A stretch of 64,000 nucleotides of DNA, taken from the NCBI GenBank assembly GCA_033239125.1, contig BSWB01000005.1:99385994-99449993 (forward strand). The letters run 5' to 3'. The notes beneath the pieces were generated by a model. The model searched no databases. It saw only the letters and a list, made by a program, of their open reading frames with translations, and was not told the origin of the DNA. The translations under genes were made by a program, and so were the position numbers. Positions 11,481 through 23,292 of this stretch are shown here, piece by piece. This stretch comes from Fagopyrum homotropicum. Taxonomy: Eukaryota > Streptophyta > Magnoliopsida > Caryophyllales > Polygonaceae. Each line of letters starts with the position of its first letter. Within the stretch, counting starts at the first letter, position 1.

Positions 11481-12856
11481 CACACAAAGTAACAACAAAC
11501 TTGTGATGTTAGTGGAAACAAAAGTGTCTTACTTGTTTTCTCTCACATACACTCTGTTGTGATGTCACAAACTAATTTGATGTAATTGTCTTGTATGGAT
11601 TAATACTCCTCTAAAGTCAATGACTAGTCTCGACTATAACTCCTTGGATGGCTCAAGTAGTCAACTTGGTTCGAAAAAAGGTTCTTGTGTTGGGAGATAG
11701 TTAAGGAACTTCTGTTGGAAGTCTCTTCACACAACTGACACAAAGTAGAAGGAATATTGCAAATAGACCCAACTAGTATGATCGTAAGTATAGATACTAA
11801 CTAACACATCCAAATAAATTGGCTCAATGTGTTTAGATTAGAAAGATGCTACGCACACAAGAGATTAAGAAGAGAGATTTACGTACCTTGAACCTATGCA
11901 GATGGAGAGAGAGATAGCTGAGATTGGTTTCGATCTCGACTGGGCAAATCTCGGTCAAAATTATGAATCGGTCGAGATTATCTCAGGTTGAGCGAGATCG
12001 ATATTATATGGTCGGCTAAGGCTAAGAATTGAGTCAAGGAGGGTGTAGAACTTCTTCTCTGGTTATACTTTTGCACAGGGTGCACTTGAATTCTTCTATT
12101 TATGCCTCAATATTTTCTCGGAAATTCGCAACAGTAGCGAACCTCGGTCAAGATCTTGGCCGAGATTTTGCAACATCTGGCCGAGATTGTCGATTCAACT
12201 ATGAATGACGAAAATCAGTAATAAACTCTGGGATATAGTACTCCCTTGTTGCCTTCTTGATCCTTCTCAGTTGGATCACAACACTTCCTTTACGCAAAAG
12301 GCTTCCTTAACCTTGTGGGGAAAATTGATGTACGATATGGAAATTTAGGCTTATGTGTTGAGGCATTTTGTGGAGTTATAGGAATAACCGCATGAGAGTG
12401 GATATTATGATCTGCTGCAGGTGGGGAAGGGCTGAATATATAGGTGTTAGGATAGATATTTAGTTAGGATTGAATGGATATGTAAATCTCCTTCCTTCTT
12501 AAATAAGCAACTGGATATTTATTAGATTTGACTCAAATCCAATAAATATATGATCTTCAGTGGATAGAGAAAATTCACGAAACTCGGGAAACAAGTAACG
12601 TAAAAATCTCGACTTTATGCTCAAAATCTCGAGCGAAATTTCGGTAAGATTGGGTGTGGTTTCGTTCGAGATTAATGGTTGGCCTTGTTTTTGGCTATGG
12701 TGTTTCTCGCTTCTCCAATAGACACAAGTCAACGCACGTTAAACTCAAATAATCTCTCAAAGATAATTGCAACAAGAAACGACTCAATTTTTATATGACT
12801 CAAAGAAGACTCAGATAAAAATTGCTCAAACGTGAGACGGAACTTCAATTGACTGA
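11481..12856 (-). other. Probable untranslated leader of a minus-strand Ty3 element
   Basis: Lies between the gag remnant and a primer-binding-site-like sequence. No coding sequence recognised. It contains repeated half-palindromes of an ATCTCGGYCGAGAT type, for example at 11932-12000, 12151-12189 and 12606-12650. The boundaries are inferred from the neighbours. Confidence 0.4.
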
Positions 12857-12868
12857 GCTCTGATACGA
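12857..12868 (-). other. Primer-binding-site-like sequence (initiator tRNA-Met)
   Basis: On the minus strand it reads TCGTATCAGAGC, one mismatch from the usual TGGTATCAGAGC. An LTR edge (plus-strand TGATGCGGG) starts three bases away at 12872. It fits the start of the leader running toward the gag remnant. Confidence 0.55.
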
Positions 12869-12871
12869 CTT

Positions 12872-14700
12872 TGATGCGGGTTTGAAGCCATAGTTTCTGA
12901 TCTAGATTGAAAGTCCATGAACATTCACAGAGAATAAATCTCAGCTATAAATCTCGGGTGAGACTTATGCTATAGGGCCGAGATTTTGGAAAACTCGAAC
13001 AAAAAAAACGTGAGATGATAGATTGATAATGGATAGATAGGAAGATGATAATATGGATTGAAATTTATGGAAATATAGGAAGATTCAAACCAAGGTATTC
13101 TCGCAAAGAACCTTGACCAATTATGTGTCAAAACCGTTTTGATAGCTCCACCTTAATAGTTAATTTTTTATTTATTTTATGATGGAAGACTTAACATAAA
13201 ATGCAGCTTTTATACTAACAAATATCGATTAGATATTGTAGTTTTGGTTTGTTACATTTAAATGCAGATTGTGTGGATCTAACTACAACAAGAAGATCTC
13301 GAACAGCTAAACAAGAAGATCTCGTAGAAGATCTTTGTGAAGATATACTCAAAACGACCATAACAAACAAATAGGAGATCTTGCAATGAGAAGATCTTGT
13401 TTGAAGACTTACTCAAACAGCTACAAGAAGATCTCGTTCAAACAACAAGCATTCTGTGGAGTGAAGACAACGGCTAGAAGATAACGACTTCATAGAAGAC
13501 TATAAAAGACACATCGATAGAAGAAGAAAATACCAAGCTTACAAGTGAACATCCAAGTCTTCTTCATCGATTCAAAATTTTATCTTCCTCTTTGAACGTA
13601 CTTAGTTTTATTTGTTAGAGTGAGATAAACACAAGAGCTACATAGGCATATGATTTTAGTGTTATACTCAACTGTGTTACTCTACGAAGTAACTATGCTA
13701 TTATTGCTAGATAGGAGTTGACTAGATCGTAGCATTGAGGCTATATTGAGAGAAGAACAAAAGTTCTTCTAGTTTGTGTCTAGGAATTAAACGAAGTAAA
13801 TGATAGATAATTAGTATCCTAGGGTCGGAAAACATAGGCGGAGAGTAGGTTGTTAGGGCCGAAATTCGTAAACATATCGTGTGTCGATCTTTTAATTTCT
13901 GCACCTTATATCGCTTATATTGTGACTAACAACTTTCTGCAAATTTTGAAGTCAAGGCCTTCAGAAACAGTTTTGTCACTAAACACAGAGATCGACTTCA
14001 AGGCCTTCAGATTCATTCCAAAGCCTTGATATCCGATATTGCGAAAAGTTCTCATACTATTATCAACCCCCACCCCTTCTAGAGTATTTATATCCTCATT
14101 TATCCCCTACTCAGTTCTTCATGTTTAATGAAGAGCTTACCTTAATGCTCCCTTCTTTAACCTCACACAAGCCTTCTAAATAAGACAAGCACAAGGAGGG
14201 ACTAAAATTGATCATGACCATCAACCCGTAAGTAGATTAACATACACAAGCACAACCTAGCAAGGACTCACAACGATTTAATCAAATACTCTCTCTTTTG
14301 ATTGAATATGAAGGAATAAAACAAACTTCGTAAACAAAGCAGCGAGTTCATACAATATTGTGGAAATATTAATTAAATCAAATCTACCTATGAATCTCAC
14401 CTTATAAGGCTATTTACAGAGAAGATTTTCCTACAAAAGATAAGAATTCTAACTAAATAAAAATACTAAAAGATAGGATAAAAAATCAACAAATACCTTT
14501 AGAATATTTCAGAGCCTTAAAGGTATTAAAATAATAAAAGATATCTATATCTAATAAGATCGTAACCGAATTTTATGAACCTCAATAGGATCAGATCTCG
14601 TTCAATCTTGTATAAATCTTGGGCGAGATTTTTGTCCTCAAGTCTGAGATTTCTTATCCGGAACTCTTTTCTCGTCCTAGCCACCTTCTATGCTTGCTTG
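12872..14700 (-). mobile_element. Probable 5' LTR of the minus-strand element, split by a solo LTR
   Basis: From the edge at 12872 the LTR-like sequence runs to 13139, is interrupted by the solo LTR at 13140-14121, and appears to resume at 14122. Motifs of the ATCTCG...CGAGAT type occur on both sides of the insert (12945-13010 and 14592-14660), which ties the two parts together. The outer end is not defined; 14700 is approximate. Confidence 0.35.
13140..14121 (+). mobile_element. Solo LTR of a SIRE-like copia element, plus orientation
   Basis: Starts TGATAGCTCCACCTTAATAG and ends CAGTTCTTCA, the reverse orientation of the LTRs at 2433 and 38581. Flanked by CGTTT (13135-13139) and TGTTT (14122-14126), a 5-bp target duplication with one difference. 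At about 980 bp it is shorter than the other copies. It contains AAGATCTC/AGATCTTG clusters (13296-13436) and CAAGGCCTTC motifs (13950-14010). Confidence 0.8.
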
Positions 14701-15019
14701 ATCATCTTGGGTCTTCTATGGTCCTTTTACAGTAACCAACAATGTTACTAAAGGAGACCTAAGTATGAGTGAGGTCTCGTTAAGTGCACATATTGTTAAT
14801 AAGATAGCAACTTCCATATGGATGGCCTTTGCTCTTGTTCTAGCGATAGCTCTTTCCATGGTGGAACTTAAGGATGATGTGGCTATATTCTCCTTCAATG
14901 CGTTGGCCTTTGATATAGTGATTAGTCCTTGAGGAGGTATTAGGGATGATCCTTGAGGAGCAACATTATTCCCACATGTGCAGATTAGTTTGCAATAAAG
15001 ATGTAAGCAAAACACCAAG
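14700..15019. other. Stretch without recognised gene
   Basis: Noncoding as far as I can see, between the probable LTR region and the Reina-like pol remnant. A weak minus-strand reading frame (14716-15018) has no family features I recognise. Confidence 0.35.
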
Positions 15020-16250
15020 TGTACGAATTGTTACCTTGGTTTGCCCATCCATTTGGGGATGACAAGTATTTATAAAAAATGATTTATACCAAGCTTAGTC
15101 CATTGTGTCTTCCAAAAGTAGCTTAGGACTTTCACGTCCCTATCCGACACAATGGACCTAGGATATTCATGTAATCTCCCAATTTGATCAAAGAAAAGGT
15201 TAACAACATGAGTAGCATCATCTGTATTATAAAAAGCAATGAAATGAACCATTTTAGAGAACATATCTACAACTACAAAGATAGGATCTCTTCCTCTTTT
15301 AGACCTAGGTAAGTCTAACACAAAGTCTGTAGGTATAGGTAAGGGCGTGGAAAGGCCATGAGGGTGAGTTTCAAACTTAGTATAAAAATATGTAGGACAT
15401 GAAGCACAAGATTTCTCTACACTTTTAAGCATAAGAGGCCAATAGAAATGTTCCCTAAGAGTATGCATAGTCTTAAGTACCCCCAAAATGTCCCATAAGC
15501 CCTCTTACATGGGCTTCTTGCACTAAAAGTCTCCTAATGCACAACATATGACCTTTAAATAAAAATCCCTCATGCACATATAATTGATCTTAGCTACCAT
15601 GAGACACGCAATGAGAAAATATATCACAAAAATCATAATCACGTGCATATGGTTCTTTTATTATTGAAAAGTCAAGTAGTTTGGCATCTAGTAGAGTTAA
15701 AAGAGTGTACATTCGGGAGAGTGCATCAACCACAACATTGTAATGGCCTTTCTTATGTTTGATCACATAAGGGAAAGAATAAACCCGAACCATTTAGCAT
15801 GCCTCTTGTTCAGCTTGCTTTGCCCCTTTAAGTACTTCAATGGTTTAAAATCGGTATACATCACAAACTCTTTGGGAAACAAGTAGTGTTGCCACACCTT
15901 AAGGACTCTAACAAGTTCCAATAGCTCCTAATCATCGGTAGGGTAGTTCAACTCAGTCCCACCTAGTTTCTCACTAAAATACGCTAAAGTACTACCCTCT
16001 TGCATAATTAAGCACTCCAACTAGTCTTATTCTTGATGCATCACATTCTATCTCAAAGGTTTTATCAAAGTTACACAACGCTAGAAGTGTTGCGTGTGTT
16101 AGACGTGACTTAAGGGTGCTAAAGGTCTTTTATTGGGGTATTTCCCACTTGAACACCACACTTTTCTTGGGTGAGCTCGGTAAGGGGTGTTGCTAGGGTA
16201 CTAAAATCTCCTCACAAAGCGACGTCAAGAAAATGAGTTTATCTAAAATT
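15020..16250 (-). pseudogene. Reina-like Ty3 pol remnant: RNase H and integrase
   Basis: Reading downward from 16250 on the minus strand: an RNase H region (SEKLGGTELNYPTDD near 15940, YTDFKPLKYLKG near 15850), then FPYVIKHKKGHYNVVVDALS (about 15720-15780), then an integrase core with LPRSKRGRDPIFVVVDMFSK (about 15260) and SIVSDRDVK (about 15145). Frameshifts and stops separate the blocks, and the copy breaks off after HPQMDGQTK near 15030. The motifs are those of the Reina chromovirus group. Inactive. Confidence 0.75.
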
Positions 16251-17431
16251 GAGTGTGTATATCTAACTAAAATTAATCCCAATTTATAGTCTAATATCTT
16301 AGGAAGAAAACACTAAAAAATACTTAGTGGGGCATCCACTACTCCGTCTACTTGTATGTCAAGCTTGGTAATAATAAAAAGAACATAAATTATTATACAC
16401 TACTCCTACTTAGAAATCAAGGAACTTCTACTTGGATGTCAAGCTTGACTATTTTTTACAATAATAAAAATTTACATAAACTATTATCCTAATAATGTCA
16501 TTAAAATAATAACAATGAAATTATTCACTAGGATGAGTCTTGAGAAGAGTGAGTAGTTCAAAGGAGGTTGGAATAGAATTTCTGAGGCATATAACTCTCT
16601 TCTTTAGTTCTAGTTAAAGCTCCTTAGTTCGAGCTCTTGTGGATGTTCCGAGTGGAAGTTGATCATTTTATTCTTGTTCTTGGACCATCTATCTCCGTAT
16701 GTTCAGCGTGGACATCCCTCTCCTAATGATCTAACTCAATTGGGATATCGAGTATCTCTTGGTTCTCTTGATGGGGCTTGGGCACATCACAATGTCATAT
16801 TAATCATGTTAAGAATAAAACATTCTTACGCAACTCTCGCATCTTGCATGAATATAAGACATAAATTCATGCAATTTTTGCATCTTGTGAACAATAACGT
16901 GAAGTAGAAATTGATCCTAGAATCATACACACATAAATCCCGTATCTTGTGATGGCAAATCACACAACTCTCGTATCTTTTGTGAACAATAATATAATAA
17001 ATTTGGTACCTTGTTCATCCACATATAAGGTCAATGTATACGTAACTTATTAATATAATTAAGAAGCTATTAGTTTGGAATATTGAGGGTTTTAGATTGC
17101 ACGGTTATTAAAACTTTTTATTTTTTACTGTAAGAAAGGTTCTCATATGATTATATTCATACGTATATATGATTGTGATTAAATGAGAACTATTAGTATG
17201 AGGAGAAAAAGAATAGATATGACCCACTCATTCTCCCTTTTATCATTTATTATGTTGTCATTAATAAAACATGTGTCTTTTACATGTTTTTCGATTTTAT
17301 TATAATGGAAAGAGTTTAGGCATGTTTACTTATGCTAAGTAGTCCAACTTAAAGTATCTTTGCAAAAGAAAATACACAATTCACGATGGTTAGACAGATT
17401 GTTGTGTGGAGTCAAATATCCTAGTTAGGTC
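16251..17431. other. AT-rich intergenic stretch
   Basis: No gene recognised. A block around TGTCAAGCTTGRYTA appears twice (about 16356 and 16437), suggesting a small local duplication. It ends at the target duplication of the hAT element. Confidence 0.4.
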
Positions 17432-17977
17432 AATTAATGTAAGCATGTCCACGGGTCGGACCCGCCGGGTCGACGGGTCCGACTCGCCGGGTCATGGGAC
17501 CGGGTAGGGCGACCCGGACCCGGACCCGTGTAGCTGGCCGACCCGCCGGGTCACGGGTCAGACCCGGCGGGTCGGCGGGTCGGCCACGTAATATTAAAAA
17601 AAAAAAAATAGGAAATAAACATTATAAACTTTAAAAAATTAGAAAATAAATATAACATAAAAATTGAACTTAAACTTAAAAAATGAGAAGAAAATAAACT
17701 AATAAAAAATAGGACTTAAACTTAAAAAAAAATTTATAAACTAATAAATATTAAATAGAGGACTTAAAGTCTTAAATAAACTTAAAAAAATTGGACTTAA
17801 ACTTAAGTTTAAGTAATTAAGTCTTAAACTTTTAAAAAAAAATTGGACTTAAACTTAAAAAAGAATTTTATAAACTAATAAATAGATTAATAGAGGACTT
17901 AAACTTAGAAAAATTGGACTTAAATTTAAGTTTAAGTAATTAAGTCTTAAACTTTAAAAAAAAAAAAAAAAAAAAGG

Positions 17978-18060
17978 GAAGAATTGGGCTTGAACCGGAA
18001 TCCCGGTTGCCTACGTATCCTCTCGGGGAGGAGGAATCAAAGCCCACGTAGTTCTCTTAC
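17978..18060. other. Hairpin-like block in the hAT 3' region
   Basis: Contains the inverted arms CTACGTATCC and CCCACGTAGTTC around a GGGGAGGAGGAATC core, next to GGGCTTGAACCGG. It lies just downstream of the transposase stop. I believe similar CTACGT...ACGTAG blocks recur in plant repeats, but I cannot confirm that here. Confidence 0.35.
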
Positions 18061-18090
18061 CTTTGTTTATATCCCTGATTGGCCCTTACC

Positions 18091-20298
18091 TTAGTCGGAC
18101 TCTCCCGCCGATACATCCGATGACGTTTGTTGTCGCTCGTCGTCATCTTCGTCGCCTTCCTCCGCCGAGAGGTTGTTCTTTTGTGTTCGCATTTCCGCTT
18201 TCCTCCAATCGGCTAGGAGGACTTGTGCCTCCAACGTCTCGGGCAACATGTTTGATCTCGTCGGATCGAGCACCTTTCCACTCCGGCTAAAGGTTTGCTC
18301 AACCGCTACCGTTGAGGCGGGAACGGCGAGAATTTGTGCCGCGATCCTTGAGAGGGTAGGGAACCTCATTCCTTCCGGTCGGCTCCACCATTCTAATATG
18401 TTGAAATCCTCATCTTCTTCATCATTGGCAAACTCAAAAGAAATTGTTAGATATTCGTCGAGTTCCGAGTTGGAACTCGACGTGGTTTTTGCCCTTTTCG
18501 GGCCAAACAAATCTCTAGCCATTGATTTAAATTTAGATGAACTTGAAGATGAAGAGCGAGGAGGGGGTTGAGAAGATTGATCTCGATCGGAAACACGATA
18601 TTGAACCAATAATTCATCAAATAATTTTCTAACATTACCAATTATGGTAGAAACATGACAATCGGGATGTTGTTCTAAACTTAAAAATTCATAATAAATT
18701 TCTAAAAATTGTTTTAAACCATCCATTTTACGTCTAGGGTCTAACACAAATGCAACAAGAAAAACATCGGGAATGGTTGTATAATAAGCTAACCATTTAC
18801 TTCGCATTGAAAAAATAGCTTGTGAAATATTTTCAATTAAAAGACCTTGTTGAATTGCAAATGCAATATTAATTGCTACATAACAAAATATGTTTGAAGT
18901 TGGTGTATAAACATAACTAAAAGTGTTAGTAGCATCATAAAAATGTTTGAAAACCTCCATTACATCTCTTGCTAAAACCCAAGATTCACCGAAAACAAAA
19001 TCACCGTCAATATGTTGTGCGGCAAAACTACTTAAAAGTTCTCGATATTCATATGATTCGTAAATCATTTTGTAAGTAGAGTTCCATCTTGTACAAACAT
19101 TTTTTGGAAATTTTTTAGGATAAACGTTATTTTGTTTACAATAAGCATACCATTTAGTACGTACATTTTTTTTAGACCAAAGTTCATTAAGAATATTTCG
19201 AATAGGTTGTACTAAATCTCCAACATATGCTAAACCGTCTTGAACACACAAGTTTAAAATATGAGCCGCACACCTAATGTGAAAAAATTTACCTCCAATA
19301 GTCGGCTTACAATAGTTGGTTAAATCTCTAATGGAAGCCGTGTTAGCGGAGGCGTTATCAAAACCGATTGAAAAAACTCGTGAAACTAATCTATATTCTT
19401 CCAAAACATTTGCAATCAAACAGGCAATGTTTTGGGCGGTGTGTTGTTCGTTGAAAACTCTTAATGCTAAAACTCTTTTGTTTAAAATCCAAAATTTATC
19501 AACCAAATGACAAGTAATACCCATATATGAATTTTTTTGAAAACCGTCGGTCCAAATATCACTACAAATAGAAACTTGAATATCACCGTTGTCCATAAAA
19601 TATTTAATCAATTATTCTTTACGAATTTTATATTTATGCATCATTTTTCTTTTAGCGGTTTGGCGAGAAATCGGTTTATATGCGGGTTGAGCATGATTTT
19701 GCATCCAATTATTAAAACCAACATTTTGTGCAAAACTAAATGCTAAAGAATCTACGGCCAACATTTCCGAAAATACATCCATAGAAGAAGAATGATCATA
19801 TGTAAATAGAGAAGGAGGTTGGTTAGAAGTAGATGCGTACCCGGTAAGTTGTGTTTGCCCTCGTGCTAATCCCATTTTCTCGGGATGCTTGTTCCGGATA
19901 TGCCTCTTGTAGTTCCCGTAGCCTTCTCCCTTTTTGTTCTTGTATTGTGTCGCACAAAAATTGCATTTGGCATAGAAAACTCCGTTGGCATCGGGAGCAC
20001 CCTTTGTAAACCAAAATCGGAAGACCGCCGCCGTTAGTTGAGTGTTGTTCAACGGCGGCTCCTCCGGCTCCGGCTCCTCCGTGTATTGGGTCTCGGATCC
20101 TTGGGTGTTGGGGAAAGTAGGCGATACCGTGATATCCTCCTCCTCTTCGAAGATCTCGTGATCTCCACTTAATAAGTCTCGGTCTCGCCTTAAATCCGAA
20201 CCGGTTGGAGGACCGCTAACGGAATGCCGTCCTCGAATAACACCTTCGCCGGATGAAGGACCGGCACCGCTAACGGAACGTCTTCCTCGGCTAGACAT
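18091..20298 (-). pseudogene. hAT transposase with one internal stop codon
   Basis: A single frame of 735 codons interrupted once, by TAA at 19612-19614 (codon 229). Upstream of the stop is a BED-type zinc finger (residues about 93-140; Cys112, Cys115, His133, His138). Downstream are the RNase H-like catalytic region (CSDIWTDGF, then FDNASANT) and the C-terminal hAT dimerisation region (SRIAAQILAVPASTVAVEQT). The length is normal for plant Ac/Tip100-like transposases. The ends and target duplication are intact and I see no frameshift, so the element may have moved recently. Readthrough or a mobile relative could still act on it; otherwise it is inactive. Confidence 0.88.
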
Positions 20299-20709
20299 TT
20301 TTTTTTTGAATAATAGAATGTAGTAGTAAGAGTGGTAAAATGAAAAATAAGAGAATGAGAATATGAGATTAGGAGAGTAATATGTAATTGAATGTAAGTA
20401 AGAGTTGGAAATTATGGAGAGATTGAGAGAGTGAATAGATGATTGAATGATGAGAATTGGTGTGAGATGATATGAATTGAGTTTGGAGTATTTGTAGAAT
20501 TGTTTTTAGGTTAGATTTATTAAATTAAATTGTTTTTTTTTTCATCAAACTAGCCGTTGGGATTTTTTTTATAAAAAAAAAAAACTAGCCGTTACGGGTC
20601 GACCCGCCAGGTCGACTCGCCGGGTCACGGGTAAGGGTATAACCGACCCTTACCCGCCACCCGCCGGGTCACGGGTGACCCGTGACCCGTGGACATGCCT
20701 AAATTAATG

Positions 20710-23292
20710 AGCCATGCAACTAATTTCTTTGTTCAAATGCTTGATGTGGGCTTTGTCAAAAGAGCGAAGATCCATCATGTAGTCGAAAATAATCTTCTCT
20801 ATCTCTTAAGGGCAACTCCATAAGCCTTGGAGAGCCTTAAAGAGCCTGAATAACACAAAGATTGTGGCCTTCGATTTTCAAATTTTCAATTTATAGTCTT
20901 TTTCAATAGTATATCCCCATTTAAGGCAAAAGGTTGTGTCCCAATTATTAAATTATTGTTTTTTCTTTTTTTGCTTCCATTTGTACCACCATTTCATTAT
21001 GGTCACTAATTGCATAACGAAGTTGCTCCATAATTAAGTTTTGATTCATCAAAATTAATTTTGAAATAATGTTTGGGTTTTCCCATATGATATTTGTTTT
21101 TTATGTAATTGTTAGTTGGTCTTGTTTGTTTTCTATTTTCATAATCCTCATCATTAATTTTAGATTTTTTCCAAGTAAGAATTTGATTACAATAAATTTG
21201 ACAGTGTTCCAAGTAATAATTTTTTCTAAGTTCAACTTCTCTGAATGCTAAAAGGCTATTATTAACGGGTCCGATCAGGAACCAAACTAACCAGATAACT
21301 CATACACTTACTAATTTGTTTCAGTTTGCATTATTAATGAGATGGAAACCATAATGTATAGCGTTTACAAACACTAAAAATAAAATAAACGATTTACAAT
21401 AATATGGAATAAAAACTAACTAAATATTTTAGCTAACTAGGAATATCATAAACTAACCTTAGGGATAAAATTAACTTAACTTAGAAACAGAATAAAATAA
21501 CTTGGATATAATATAACACTCAAATAATTAAATAAAAGCCTAATAATAATTTTTCTAATCATTGTGCCAAAATGAATGACATGTCAGGACGAATCTCAAT
21601 CCACGGATCACATGATAGCAAATCATCTTATCAAGACGGAGGATGGACCAGATAATGAATCTCGTTCAATAGATAAACCTTTAAGATTTTTAATTGACAT
21701 ATTCCATCTCCCTTTAAAAAGAGAGTGTTAATGTAAAGGAGTTTTTATGTATTAAGAAAATAGACCAACACTTTTTATAATTTTAAGAGTTTTTCTTCTT
21801 AGTGCCCTCAAGGTTTAGACTTTTCCTCATGGTAAACACTAAGTTTTAAAATTCCTCTTTGTACCCTCTTGGTTTTATTTGTTTTCTCTCTATACCCATT
21901 CTATTTATATTACATTAAAAATTTATTATAAAATAATAAAAATTAAAAAAAATAAAAATAATTTATGACCGCATTAAATTTAAATTAAAAGGATCTCCAC
22001 GGTCTTTCTGAGGCCGGCATATATGTAAAATTAAAAGAAAATTTTTTTTATTATTTTTTATTAAGAGTCTATAAATTTGAAAATATAATAAAATTTATTT
22101 ATTTATGAGTTTAATTTTATATAATTTATATTAATTCAAAAGTTTTTTAAAAAAGTTATATTTTAATTTTAAGAGTATGGAAAAGTATATTATAAAAAAT
22201 CCAAAATTAAAAAATAAAATTTTTATTATCAAATTAAAATAAATTAAAAAAAATAAATTAAAAAAAATAAATAAAAAAAAAAGTTACTATATGTTTAAAT
22301 TTTTAGACGCTTAAAAAAATTTAAAAAATTTATTTGTGTTTTAATTTATATATTTTATTTTAAATCGAAAATAAATTAAAAAAATATTTTTTAGTTCAAA
22401 AATAAAAATTATCTCTATTTACGTTAATTTTTTAATTATAAAAAAATTTAAAAAAATACTTTTGTTATAAATTTATTTGTTTAAAATGTAAAGAGGTTAT
22501 AATGAGTTTTAAGTTTATTTTTATATTTTTTTAATTATTTTATAATGAATTTTATTGTAATATATTGAGAATTTTATTATTTTATAATGATTTTAAAACT
22601 TAATGGTCTGATTTATGACATCAAGAGAAAAAATTCTATTTTTAATTTATAAAGAATAAAGTTTGTGTAAAGAGAGAGTTCTTCATTGAATATTTAGTTG
22701 GTGAGTTTTGCACCTTGATTTAATAAACTCATTATTCAACCGTATTACCAACTAGACTAATAAAATCTTATAATTTTTGTAAGGACCGAATTTTAATATC
22801 TAAAACTTAGTACACGAAACACATGCCCAAAAGTTGTGATTATATAAAAAGAGGTGGTAGCCATTACAAGGCAAAGTATGCAGTATATAGTTTGGGATTA
22901 GCATCGGAGGAGTGTATCAGTGTGTTGCTGTCATGTGGCCACTTAACTCGGCTCCTTGTTTTCATCTTTGGAATATATATACTATAATTGGTCCCAGAGG
23001 AATAGGACCAACGCTCCCAGATAACATGGTTGGCATTAAAAGTAACCAAACAAATATATTATTATACAAATAAAGAATCAACACTTTCTCCCCATCTTTC
23101 CACGTCCTCGAGATTCGCTTAAAATCATTATTTGCTGCATCCATCCAGAAAATATATATATATATATATATTTCTGAAAGAAACACAAGAAGTGCAGATA
23201 CAAAAGGATGATTCCACCCAAAACGTGTTTCATTTTATGCCCATATTCAACAAGTATACAGCTACAACAAAAGGCTTACAAACTTACTGTAG
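20710..23292. other. Intergenic region upstream of the GRAS gene
   Basis: No gene recognised. 21880-22620 is extremely AT-rich with long A and T runs. A (TA)n microsatellite lies at about 23154-23170. The last 200 bases before the ATG are probably the GRAS promoter and 5' UTR; no certain TATA box could be chosen. Confidence 0.5.

Larger units (their letters stand above)
17440..20701 (-). mobile_element. Complete hAT transposon (3262 bp)
   Basis: Ends are TAAGCATGTCCACGGGTC on the left and, reversed, TAGGCATGTCCACGGGTC on the right. A perfect 8-bp target duplication AATTAATG lies at 17432-17439 and 20702-20709. Both subterminal regions are packed with CGGGTC/GACCCG repeats (17452-17589 and 20590-20690), the arrangement expected of hAT transposase binding sites. 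One transposase frame fills the centre on the minus strand. The part between the left end and the gene (17590-17975) is AT-rich and contains two copies of a roughly 120-bp unit around CTTAAACTTAAGTTTAAG. Confidence 0.93.

Noticed and set aside
17985..18060. A tRNA gene
   Set aside because: Only a weak T-arm-like sequence; no cloverleaf could be drawn.
23154..23170. TA run as the TATA box of the GRAS gene
   Set aside because: A simple microsatellite; its distance to the ATG is possible but nothing singles out a core promoter.
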